45,929 bases of DNA from Arenimonas sp. GDDSR-1. Its GTDB lineage: Bacteria > Pseudomonadota > Gammaproteobacteria > Xanthomonadales > Xanthomonadaceae. Positions within the stretch are counted from its first letter, which is position 1. Each line of letters opens with the position of its first letter. Below, in pieces: positions 24,974 through 32,507 of the stretch. The notes beneath the pieces were generated by a model. That model was not told the origin of the DNA, did no database searches, and saw only the letters and a list, made by a program, of their open reading frames with translations. Location of the stretch: the NCBI RefSeq assembly GCF_025980345.1, contig NZ_JAPDUI010000006.1:1-45929 (forward strand), in the 5' to 3' direction. A program made the translations under genes and the position numbers.

Positions 24974-25930
24974 TCACAGACCTGCGCCGGCCAAGGCGCG
25001 TTTGATGCGGTCATTCACCGCCAGCCAGTCCGGCCCGGACGGCGGCTGTTCGATCAGGATGCATGTAGCGTCGCGGGCATCGAGTTCGCGCAGGGCCGCA
25101 TACAGGCCATGGGCATAGGCTTCGGGCTGTGCCGGAAGGCTGAGTCCCTGCGTTTCCGGCGGCAGGCCATCGAGTGCCAGCAGTACGCAGCGCGGATCGT
25201 CCGTAGCTGCCTCAATCAGGGGCTCGCGTTCCAGCATGCGCATCTGCGTGCGTGGCGCGTAGTGGGCGTCCAGGCTTCCCGAAACACGCGGACTGGCGGC
25301 GGCCAAGCCGCTTTGCAGCTCGGGCAGGAAGGGCAGAAGCTGCTCGCGGCGGATATGTCCTTCACGCAGAATGCGGGGAGGACGTTGGCTGAGATCGACG
25401 ATGGTGCTTTCGATGCCGACCGGGCAGGGACCGCCATCCAGAATCGGCGGTGCGTTTTCACCGAATTCGTCACGGACATGGCCGGCACTGGTCGGTGAGA
25501 TGCGGCCGAACCGGTTGGCCGAGGGCGCCGCCAGACCGCCGCCGAAGGCCTTGAGCAGCGCCAGCGTCAGTGCATGGTCCGGACTGCGTAGACCGACCGT
25601 ATCCTGGCCGCCGGTTACCGCATCGGCCACCTCTGCGCGCTTTTTCAGAATCAAGGTCAAGGGTCCGGGCCAGAAAGCGGCGGCCAGTTTGCGCGCGGCC
25701 TCGGGAATGGTCACGGCCCAGTCATCGAGCCGATCGGCGTCGGCGATGTGGACGATCAGGGGATGATCGGCCGGCCGGCCTTTCAGCGCGAAAATCCGCG
25801 CGATGGCCTCGGGGTTTCGGGCATCCGCCGCCAGTCCGTAAACGGTTTCGGTCGGAATCGCCAACAGGCCGCCGTCCCGGAGGATGGCAACGGCTTCGGC
25901 AATCGTCGGCGATGGCGGGTTTTCTGGCAT
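24974..25930 (-). CDS. L-threonylcarbamoyladenylate synthase, Sua5 type
   Basis: The enzyme makes threonylcarbamoyl-AMP from threonine, bicarbonate and ATP for the t6A37 modification of ANN-decoding tRNAs. The 318 residues comprise an N-terminal YrdC domain (about 10-200) and a C-terminal Sua5 domain (about 215-318). This is therefore the long Sua5 form, not the short TsaC of E. coli. YrdC-domain features are AIPTETVYGLAADA (24-37), the nucleotide-binding KGRPADHPLIVHI and SANRFGRISPTSAGHV. The linker SGSLDAHYAPRTQ matches the GMxxxHYxP-type segment that joins the two domains. It lies between hemN (54 bases upstream) and the sulfotransferase gene (7 bases downstream). Confidence 0.93.
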   Translation of the reverse strand: MPENPPSPTIAEAVAILRDGGLLAIPTETVYGLAADARNPEAIARIFALKGRPADHPLIVHIADADRLDDWAVTIPEAARKLAAAFWPGPLTLILKKRAEVADAVTGGQDTVGLRSPDHALTLALLKAFGGGLAAPSANRFGRISPTSAGHVRDEFGENAPPILDGGPCPVGIESTIVDLSQRPPRILREGHIRREQLLPFLPELQSGLAAASPRVSGSLDAHYAPRTQMRMLEREPLIEAATDDPRCVLLALDGLPPETQGLSLPAQPEAYAHGLYAALRELDARDATCILIEQPPSGPDWLAVNDRIKRALAGAGL

Positions 25931-25984
25931 GCGGCTTGCCCCGGAATTCGGGTTATTTTCGCATACGGTAAGGGCTTTAGGGGT

Positions 25985-27379
25985 TCAGCGTGCCTGTGAC
26001 AGCAATTCGCTGGGTATCGTTTTTTTCGGCAGGTAGGCATCGAAGCGCGATGCAATGACCCGCAGCAACAGACGCCCGCGCGGGAGCACGGTCAACGAAG
26101 TGGCATCCAGAGCAATCAATCCGTCTTCAGCCAGGGCGGGGAGCTGTTCCAGTTCCTCACGGAAATAATCCGCGAATACGATTCCGTAATGCCTTGCAAC
26201 CGCATCGAAGTGCAGGCTGCCCTGGCACATGATGGACTGGATGACATCGGCACGGATGCGATCGTCATTGTTCGTCCGCAGACCGCGGACGGTGGCCGGC
26301 TTGCCGGCCTGCACGCGGGAAGTCCATGCCGGAAGATCCTTGGCGTTCTGTGCATAGCAGTCCCCGATCTGGCTGATCGCACTGACCCCGAATCCGACCA
26401 GATCAGTCTGTTTGCGCGTGGTGTAGCCCATGAAGTTCCGGTGCAGATCGCCGCTGGCCTGGGCCAGAGTCAGTTCATCCCCGGGCAGGGCGAAGTGGTC
26501 CATGCCGATATAGACATAGCCTTCGGCCATCAGGGTTTCCACCGCCAGCTGGAACAACGCCAGTTTACGCTCCGGATCGGGCAGGGTCAGCACGTTGATT
26601 TTGTTCTGGGCCTTGAACAGTTCCGGCATATGCGCATAGCTGTACAGCGCGATGCGATCCGGGCGGATGCGGGCCACCGTGGCCAGCGTGGCCGCGAAGG
26701 TTTCCGTGTTCTGCATCGGCAGGCCGTAGATCAGATCGAAATTGACCGAACCGAAGCCGTTGGCTTTGCAGGCATTGAAGATGTCGCGGATGCGGTCGGT
26801 ATCCTGCAGACGGTTGATGGCCTGCTGCACCTGTGGATCGAAATCCTGGATGCCGAGGCTGACGCGGTTGAAGCCGATGGCGCGCAGGGCGCCGATGTCG
26901 GCGACATCGACCGTACGCGGATCGATTTCAATCGAGAAATCACGTTCACGTTCGGGTGCGAAATGGAAGTTGCGTGCGAACTCCTGCATCAGCTCGGCCA
27001 ACTGCCCGATCTCGAGGGAATTCGGCGTGCCGCCGCCCAGATGCAGCTGTACGACTTCCCTGTCGCGGTCGAACAGGGGCGCCAGCATCCGGATTTCCTT
27101 CAGCAGCGTTTCCAGATAATCCTGCTTCTTGCCGGCATCGCGGGTAATGATACGGTTGCAGCCGCAGTAGAAACAGGGGCTGAAACAGAACGGAATGTGC
27201 GCATACAAGGACAGCGCGCGCGGGATGGGATCCTCGTTGCTTTCGGCGATGGCCTTGAGCAGCTCCGTGCCGCCGAATTGCGGGCTGAACTGGGGGGCCG
27301 TCGGGTAGGAGGTGTAACGCGGACCGACACCGTCATAGCGGCGTATCAGATCCGGGTCGAAAAGGGTGGCTTGGCTCAT
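25985..27379 (-). CDS. hemN: Oxygen-independent coproporphyrinogen III oxidase
   Basis: HemN decarboxylates coproporphyrinogen III to protoporphyrinogen IX without oxygen, using two SAM molecules and a 4Fe-4S cluster. The 464-residue length matches E. coli HemN (457). The N-terminal RYDGVGPRYTSYPTAPQF is diagnostic. The cluster motif HIPFCFSPCFYCGC places Cys65, Cys69 and Cys72 on the cluster, with the extra Cys74 that separates true HemN from HemW. LHLGGGTPN and SLGIQDFD follow. A near-consensus FNR/Anr box lies 36 bases upstream of the ATG, consistent with induction at low oxygen. An AGGA sits eight bases before the start. It is probably cotranscribed with sua5. Confidence 0.96.
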   Translation of the reverse strand: MSQATLFDPDLIRRYDGVGPRYTSYPTAPQFSPQFGGTELLKAIAESNEDPIPRALSLYAHIPFCFSPCFYCGCNRIITRDAGKKQDYLETLLKEIRMLAPLFDRDREVVQLHLGGGTPNSLEIGQLAELMQEFARNFHFAPERERDFSIEIDPRTVDVADIGALRAIGFNRVSLGIQDFDPQVQQAINRLQDTDRIRDIFNACKANGFGSVNFDLIYGLPMQNTETFAATLATVARIRPDRIALYSYAHMPELFKAQNKINVLTLPDPERKLALFQLAVETLMAEGYVYIGMDHFALPGDELTLAQASGDLHRNFMGYTTRKQTDLVGFGVSAISQIGDCYAQNAKDLPAWTSRVQAGKPATVRGLRTNNDDRIRADVIQSIMCQGSLHFDAVARHYGIVFADYFREELEQLPALAEDGLIALDATSLTVLPRGRLLLRVIASRFDAYLPKKTIPSELLSQAR

Positions 27380-27414
27380 GTCCGAAATCCTAAACGCCCC
27401 CGTTGGAATTGGCT

Positions 27415-27428
27415 TTGATTCAAGTCAA
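27415..27428. promoter_or_regulatory. FNR/Anr-type operator between hemN and pgk
   Basis: TTGAT, four bases, then GTCAA matches the FNR consensus TTGATnnnnATCAA in nine of ten specified positions. Its centre at 27421.5 is 41.5-42.5 bases from the first base of hemN and about 46 bases upstream of the predicted pgk transcription start. On the hemN side a TAGGAT (27392-27387) lies at −10 spacing. Confidence 0.65.
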
Positions 27429-27432
27429 AGGA

Positions 27433-27461
27433 TTGGGAAAAGCCCTGAAAAATGCGACAAT
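27433..27461 (+). promoter_or_regulatory. Probable pgk promoter
   Basis: TTGGGA (27433-27438) and GACAAT (27456-27461) are 17 bases apart. The predicted leader is about 23 bases and carries AGGAAG at 27478-27483, seven bases before the ATG. Confidence 0.48.
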
Positions 27462-27490
27462 AGTCTTTATTTTCAACAGGAAGCCCAGCC

Positions 27491-28666
27491 ATGTCCGTTC
27501 TCCGGATGACCGACCTCGACCTGCGCGGAAAACGCGTGCTGATCCGCGAAGACCTCAATGTGCCGGTGAAAGAAGGCCGGATCACGTCCGAACAGCGCAT
27601 CAAGGCAGCGCTGCCGACCCTGCGACTGGCCTTGGAGAATGGCGCGGCAGTGATGGTGACTTCGCATCTGGGCCGCCCCACTGAAGGCGTCTGGTCGGAA
27701 GCCGATTCTCTGGCGCCGGTGGCGGCGCGTCTGTCCGAGCTGCTGGGCATGGCAGTACCGCTGAAGCGCGACTGGCTGGACGGCGTGGATGTGCAGCCGG
27801 GACAGCTGGTGCTGTTGGAAAACTGCCGGATGAATGTCGGCGAGGCGGCGGATGATGCCGGGCTTTCGCAGAAGATGGCTGACCTGTGCGATGTCTATGT
27901 CATGGATGCGTTCGGTACCGCGCACCGTGCACAGGCCAGTACACATGGCGCCATCCGCGCTGCGAAGATCGCCTGCGGCGGGCCCTTGCTGATGGCCGAG
28001 CTGGACGCGCTGGCCAAAGCCCTGGAGGCGCCGCAGCGGCCCTTGCTGGCCATCGTTGCCGGTTCCAAGGTGTCGTCCAAGCTGGCGCTGCTGGCCAATC
28101 TGGTCGGCAAGGTCGATCAACTCATCGTCGGCGGCGGCATCGCCAACACCTTCATGGCCGCCGTCGGTCTTCCGGTCGGCAAATCCCTGTACGAAGCCGA
28201 TCTGCTGGACACGGCCAAGGCCATTCTGGCTGATGCCAAGGCCCGCGGGGCGGAAATCCCGATTCCCACCGACGTCGTTGTCGCCAAGGCGTTTGCAGCC
28301 GATGCCGAAGCCGCAGTGAAAGCCGTTGCCGATGTGGCGGCCGATGATCTGATTCTGGACATCGGGCCGGACACGGCGGCGCGTTATGCGGCGCTGATCG
28401 AACAGGCCGGCACCGTGATCTGGAACGGTCCGGTCGGCGTGTTCGAATTCGATGCCTTTGCCAAAGGCACACAAGTGCTGGCACGGGCCATTGCCCGCTC
28501 CGCGGCCTTCTCGATTGCCGGCGGTGGCGATACCCTGGCGGCCGTCGATAAATTCGGCATCGAGGCCGAAGTCGGTTACATCTCGACCGGCGGCGGTGCT
28601 TTTCTGGAATTCTGCGAAGGCAAACCCTTGCCGGCGGTCAGCGCCCTGCTTGAACGCGGCGGATAA
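27491..28666 (+). CDS. pgk: Phosphoglycerate kinase
   Basis: Pgk transfers phosphate from 1,3-bisphosphoglycerate to ADP, the first ATP-yielding step of glycolysis. The 391-residue monomer starts [25 protein letters not shown]. The usual RVDLNVP motif reads REDLNVP here, a mild deviation. Other motifs are [26 protein letters not shown], the nucleotide-domain [18 protein letters not shown] and AGGGDT followed by STGGGAFLE. Its promoter region is shared with divergent hemN and includes an FNR-type box. pyk follows after 154 bases on the same strand. Confidence 0.97.
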   Translation: MSVLRMTDLDLRGKRVLIREDLNVPVKEGRITSEQRIKAALPTLRLALENGAAVMVTSHLGRPTEGVWSEADSLAPVAARLSELLGMAVPLKRDWLDGVDVQPGQLVLLENCRMNVGEAADDAGLSQKMADLCDVYVMDAFGTAHRAQASTHGAIRAAKIACGGPLLMAELDALAKALEAPQRPLLAIVAGSKVSSKLALLANLVGKVDQLIVGGGIANTFMAAVGLPVGKSLYEADLLDTAKAILADAKARGAEIPIPTDVVVAKAFAADAEAAVKAVADVAADDLILDIGPDTAARYAALIEQAGTVIWNGPVGVFEFDAFAKGTQVLARAIARSAAFSIAGGGDTLAAVDKFGIEAEVGYISTGGGAFLEFCEGKPLPAVSALLERGG

Positions 28667-28820
28667 ATGCGGTTGCAAAGATCTCGGCGCAAACGTATGC
28701 AGACCCTTGCCCGAAGCGTGTCCGGTCAAACTGTGTCAAGCTTGAACGGATTTCCATCCGATCCATCCCTGCGCACTTGCTGATGCTGCATCGGCACCCC
28801 GAAACGAGAACCCCATCCCG
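28667..28820 (+). other. Non-coding stretch between pgk and pyk
   Basis: I see no terminator and no gene. TTGCAA (28673-28678) and TATGCA (28696-28701) are 17 bases apart and could be a weak promoter. CGGAT/ATCCG (28747-28760) and GATGC/GCATC (28782-28792) form short hairpins, and CCATCC occurs twice around 28755-28769. It could serve as a long pyk leader or just as a spacer. Confidence 0.3.
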
Positions 28821-30290
28821 ATGACCACCGCCAATTTCCGCCGTACCAAAATCCTCGCCACGCTCGGCCCGGCGACCGATCAGCCCGGCGTACTGGCCCA
28901 GATCATCGAAGCCGGCGTCAATGTGGTGCGCATGAACTTCTCGCACGGTACCGCCGAGCAGCATGCCGAGCGGGTGACCCGGGTGCGCGAGATCGCCGCC
29001 AGCCTCGGGCGTGAAGTCGGCATTCTGGCCGATCTGCAGGGACCGAAGATCCGCATCGAGAAATTCGCCAAAGACAAAGTCCACCTGGTCAACGGCAGCG
29101 AATTCCGTCTGGTCTGCCGCGCCGATGCCCCGCTGGGCGATGAAACCCAGGTCGGTGTCAGTTACCTCGGTCTGGTCAAGGATGTCGCGCCCGGCGATAC
29201 GCTGCTGCTGGACGACGGGCTGGTTGCCCTGATGGTCAAAGCGCTCGACGGCGACACCATCGTCACCGAAGTGCTGGCCGGCGGCGCGCTGTCCAACCGC
29301 AAAGGCCTGAACCGTCTTGGCGGCGGGCTTTCGCTCGATGCCCTGTCCGAGCAGGACAAGGAACACATCGCCATCGCTGCCAAGCTCGATGTCGATTTCC
29401 TGGCAGTTTCGTTCTGCCGCAGCGCGGCCGATATCGAACTGGCGCGCTCGATTGCGCTCAGCCACGGATCCTATGCCCACATCGTGGCCAAAATCGAGCG
29501 TGCCGAAGCCATCGAACGCCTGGTGGAAATCACCCAGGCCAGCGATGTGGTGATGGTCGCCCGCGGCGATCTGGGCGTGGAAATCGGCGATGCCGAGCTG
29601 CCCGGCCTGCAGAAACTGATCATCAAGACCGCGCTGGAATGCAACAAAGTGGTGATCACCGCCACCCAGATGCTGCAGTCGATGGTCGACAATCCGATCC
29701 CGACCCGTGCCGAAGTGCTGGATGTGGCCAACTCGGTCATCGACGGCACCGACGCCGTCATGCTGTCCGCTGAGACCGCCTCCGGCGCCTATCCGGTCAA
29801 GGCCGTGGAGGCGATGAACCGCATCTGCCTCGGCGCCGAGCGCCAGTTCAAGCACGACACCGATTTCGAGGCGGCTCCGCGCGATCTGGAGCGCGTCGAC
29901 CAGGCCATCGCGATGTCGGCCATGTTCATTGCCGAACACATCCAGTTGCGCGGCATCATCGCGCTGACCGAGTCCGGCGGCACTGCCCGCTATCTGTCGC
30001 GCTTCCGCGCCAATGTTCCCCTGTTCGGCTTGTCGCGCTTCGGTTACGCCCGCCGGCGCATGGCCCTGATGCGCGATGTCGCGCCGGTGAATTTCGATTC
30101 CGAAGGCCAGTCCATGCGGGTCGCCGCCCGCAAAGCCATCAAGCAGCTGTTCGATCAGGGCTATCTTGCCTCAGGCGACCGTGTGCTGATTACCAGCGGT
30201 GATCACATGGAGCAGCACGGCGCCACCAACACCCTGCGTCTGCTGGCGGTGGGCGAGGGCGGCCGGACCGAAGGGCTGGGCGACCTGTAA
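28821..30290 (+). CDS. pyk: Pyruvate kinase
   Basis: Pyruvate kinase converts phosphoenolpyruvate and ADP to pyruvate and ATP. The 489-residue protein begins TNFRRTKILATLGPA-like (TTANFRRTKILATLGPATD). It has NVVRMNFSHGT (active-site Arg/Asn), DLQGPKIRIEKF, AKIERAEAIERL with the catalytic Lys and metal-binding Glu, and MVARGDLGVEIG and LSAETASGAYPVKAVEAM near the B and A domain junctions. The C-terminal effector domain contains RYLSRFRANVPLFGLS. I cannot tell the PykA type from the PykF type. The ribosome site is weak. fba follows after 62 bases with its own −10. Confidence 0.96.
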   Translation: MTTANFRRTKILATLGPATDQPGVLAQIIEAGVNVVRMNFSHGTAEQHAERVTRVREIAASLGREVGILADLQGPKIRIEKFAKDKVHLVNGSEFRLVCRADAPLGDETQVGVSYLGLVKDVAPGDTLLLDDGLVALMVKALDGDTIVTEVLAGGALSNRKGLNRLGGGLSLDALSEQDKEHIAIAAKLDVDFLAVSFCRSAADIELARSIALSHGSYAHIVAKIERAEAIERLVEITQASDVVMVARGDLGVEIGDAELPGLQKLIIKTALECNKVVITATQMLQSMVDNPIPTRAEVLDVANSVIDGTDAVMLSAETASGAYPVKAVEAMNRICLGAERQFKHDTDFEAAPRDLERVDQAIAMSAMFIAEHIQLRGIIALTESGGTARYLSRFRANVPLFGLSRFGYARRRMALMRDVAPVNFDSEGQSMRVAARKAIKQLFDQGYLASGDRVLITSGDHMEQHGATNTLRLLAVGEGGRTEGLGDL

Positions 30291-30314
30291 GCCCGGCGGT
30301 CCATGGCCATGGGG

Positions 30315-30320
30315 TATAAT
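30315..30320 (+). promoter_or_regulatory. −10 element of fba
   Basis: A perfect TATAAT lies 32 bases before the fba ATG. No convincing −35 or extended −10 is present, so it may depend on an activator. Confidence 0.4.
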
Positions 30321-30352
30321 ATCGCCACCCCAACCACCCTCGGATCGCCCTC

Positions 30353-31360
30353 ATGAGCATCGACCAACTCCCCGAAATCGCCCAAGCCATGGTTGCCCGC
30401 GGCAAAGGCATCATCGCCATTGACGAATCCAACGCCACCATCAAGAAGCGCTTTGATACCGTGGGTGTGGAAAACACCGAAGAAAACCGCCGCGCCTACC
30501 GCGAAATGCTGCTGACCACGCCGGGTCTGGGCGAACATATTTCCGGTGCGATTCTGTACGACGAAACCCTGCGCCAGAAAACCAAGGACGGCGTGCCGTT
30601 CACCAAGGTCATGATGGATAACGGCATCCTGCCGGGCATCAAGGTCGACAAAGGCACCACCCCGCTGGCCGGCTTTCCGGGCGAAGTGGTCACCGACGGC
30701 CTCGATGGTCTGCGCGAGCGCCTGAATGAATACGCCGGCCTCGGCGCCAAGTTCGCCAAATGGCGCGCCGTCATCAACATCAACATCGAAGACGGCATGC
30801 CGTCCGATACCTGCATCGAGGCCAATGCCCACGCGCTGGCCCGTTATGCCGCCCTGTGCCAGGAAGCGGGCATCGTGCCGATGGTGGAGCCGGAAGTAAT
30901 CATGGACGGCGAGCATGATATCGACGACTGCTTCGTGGTCACCGAGAAAGTGCTGCGCGCGCTGTTCAATGCCCTGTACCAGCACAATGTGATGCTGGAA
31001 GGCACCATCCTGAAAGCCAGCATGGTCATCCCGGGCAAGGACTGTCCGGACCAGGCCCCGGTCGAAGACGTTGCCGACTACACCGTGCAATGCCTGAAAT
31101 CCGCGGTTCCCGCCGCCTTGCCGGGCATCGTGTTCCTGTCCGGCGGCCAATCCGACGAAGCTGCCACCGCGCATCTGAACGAAATGAACAAACAGGAAAA
31201 CCTGCCTTGGCCGCTGAGCTTCAGCTACGGCCGCGCCATGCAGTCGGCCGCCCTGAAGATCTGGGGTCAGGACATCGTCAACAATGTCGCCAAGGCCCAG
31301 GAAACCGTACACGCCCGTGCGCGTGACAACGGTCTGGCAGCTATGGGTGAGTGGAAGTAA
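30353..31360 (+). CDS. Class I fructose-bisphosphate aldolase
   Basis: This enzyme splits fructose-1,6-bisphosphate into dihydroxyacetone phosphate and glyceraldehyde-3-phosphate through a Schiff base. The 335-residue protein belongs to the metal-free, animal/plant-like class I family, not the zinc class II of E. coli FbaA. Visible features include GIIAIDESNATIKKRF (19-34), GIKVDKG with a substrate-binding Lys, MVEPEV with the catalytic Glu, and EGTILKASMV, where Lys221 is the predicted Schiff-base lysine. Many Xanthomonadaceae carry this type. It closes the tkt–gap–pgk–pyk–fba series and is followed by a terminator. Confidence 0.95.
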   Translation: MSIDQLPEIAQAMVARGKGIIAIDESNATIKKRFDTVGVENTEENRRAYREMLLTTPGLGEHISGAILYDETLRQKTKDGVPFTKVMMDNGILPGIKVDKGTTPLAGFPGEVVTDGLDGLRERLNEYAGLGAKFAKWRAVININIEDGMPSDTCIEANAHALARYAALCQEAGIVPMVEPEVIMDGEHDIDDCFVVTEKVLRALFNALYQHNVMLEGTILKASMVIPGKDCPDQAPVEDVADYTVQCLKSAVPAALPGIVFLSGGQSDEAATAHLNEMNKQENLPWPLSFSYGRAMQSAALKIWGQDIVNNVAKAQETVHARARDNGLAAMGEWK

Positions 31361-31383
31361 GACCTGCCGCACAGTTCCTCCGG

Positions 31384-31410
31384 AAACGCCGGCTTGCCGG
31401 CGTTTTCTTT
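31384..31410 (+). terminator. Rho-independent terminator after fba
   Basis: AAACGCCGG (31384-31392) pairs with CCGGCGTTT (31397-31405) around CTTG, followed by TTTTCTTT. Confidence 0.82.
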
Positions 31411-31444
31411 ACATGTCGTTAACGGTAGCGACGACCAAGCCGTT

Positions 31445-31450
31445 TATAAT
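31445..31450 (+). promoter_or_regulatory. −10 element of the RND efflux operon
   Basis: A perfect TATAAT lies 28 bases before the adaptor ATG. TTAACG at 31419-31424 is 20 bases away, longer than optimal, as seen in some activator-dependent promoters. I see no local regulator gene. Confidence 0.42.
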
Positions 31451-31478
31451 CGAAGGCATGACCTTGAAGGATTTCCCC

Positions 31479-32507
31479 ATGCGTTTTGTACTGATGGCAT
31501 CGGTTCTGTTGATGACGGCCTGCAGCAGCGGTGACGTCGGTTCCGGCAAGGAAGGCGGTCCTCCGGCCACGGTCACCGTGGTGCGTGTCGCCCCGGAAAC
31601 CTGGAGTGACCGCATTCAGGCCATCGGTACCGCCAAGGCCAGAGATTCCGTGGTCATCGCGGCCAAGCAGTCCGAACGAATCGCGGCCGTCCGCTTCGAA
31701 AGCGGACAGCGGGTCGCCAAAGGCCAGGTGCTCGTCGAATTGGATGCTGGCACGGTCAAAGCCGAGCTGGCCGAAGCCCAGGCCAATCTGAACGATTTGA
31801 ACGCGCAGGTCGCGCGTCTGCAGAATCTGCAGAGCCGGCAGCTGGTCGCCAAAAGCCAGCTTGATACCGTGATGGCTTCCCGCAATGCGGCAAGGGCGCG
31901 GGTACAGGCCGCTCAGGAACGTCTGAATGACCGCATCATCCGCGCGCCGTTTTCCGGCGTGCTGGGACTGCGTCAGGTCAGCCAAGGCCAGTTCGTCAAT
32001 GCCGGTGCGGTCATGGTCAATCTGGATGATCTCGATCATCTCTGGGTGGATTTCCCCGTTCCGGAAAGTCTGCTGCCGCAGCTGAAAACCGGCATGACCC
32101 TTGAACTGCAGGCCGATGCCGCTCCCGGCCAGACATTGCCGGCGCGTGTCGTCGGCATTGATTCCCGGGTGGATGTCGCGACCCGCGCCATCATGGTCCG
32201 CGGCGCCATCGACAATGCCGCCGGGCTGGTCCGTCCGGGCATGCTGATGCGGGTTTCCCTGCAGCAGGAGGCCGTGCAGGCGCTGGTGGTTCCGGAGCTG
32301 GCCGTGCAACAGGTCGGTAACCGCACTTTCGTGTTCGTGGCGAACACGGACGGCACCGCCGCCAGCCGGGACATTCGGATCGGCAGTCGGCATCTGGGCA
32401 AGGCGGTGGTCCTTGAAGGCCTGAAGTCCGGTGAAAACGTGGTTCTGGACGGGACCTCGAAGCTGCGTGACGGCCAGAAGCTGAAAGTGGTTCCGGCCAC
32501 GCCATGA
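31479..32507 (+). CDS. RND efflux periplasmic adaptor lipoprotein (membrane fusion protein)
   Basis: The adaptor links an inner-membrane RND pump to an outer-membrane channel. With the start at 31479 (AAGGA at 31467-31471, seven bases away) the 342-residue precursor has a signal peptide ending LMTAC, so Cys15 is lipidated as in AcrA and MexA. A lipoyl-like beta domain has AAKQSERIAAVRFESGQRVAKGQVLVELD. A fairly short alpha-hairpin coiled coil (about 95-150: AELAEAQANLNDLNAQVARLQN) and RAPFSGVLGLRQVSQGQFV follow, then beta-barrel and membrane-proximal domains. It overlaps the pump gene by ATGA, so the two are one unit. Confidence 0.93.
   Translation: MRFVLMASVLLMTACSSGDVGSGKEGGPPATVTVVRVAPETWSDRIQAIGTAKARDSVVIAAKQSERIAAVRFESGQRVAKGQVLVELDAGTVKAELAEAQANLNDLNAQVARLQNLQSRQLVAKSQLDTVMASRNAARARVQAAQERLNDRIIRAPFSGVLGLRQVSQGQFVNAGAVMVNLDDLDHLWVDFPVPESLLPQLKTGMTLELQADAAPGQTLPARVVGIDSRVDVATRAIMVRGAIDNAAGLVRPGMLMRVSLQQEAVQALVVPELAVQQVGNRTFVFVANTDGTAASRDIRIGSRHLGKAVVLEGLKSGENVVLDGTSKLRDGQKLKVVPATP

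Noticed and set aside
31284-31478. Upstream extension of the efflux adaptor gene to 31284
   Set aside because: It would overlap fba and its terminator and place ~65 residues ahead of the lipoprotein signal peptide; the start at 31479 has a good ribosome site.
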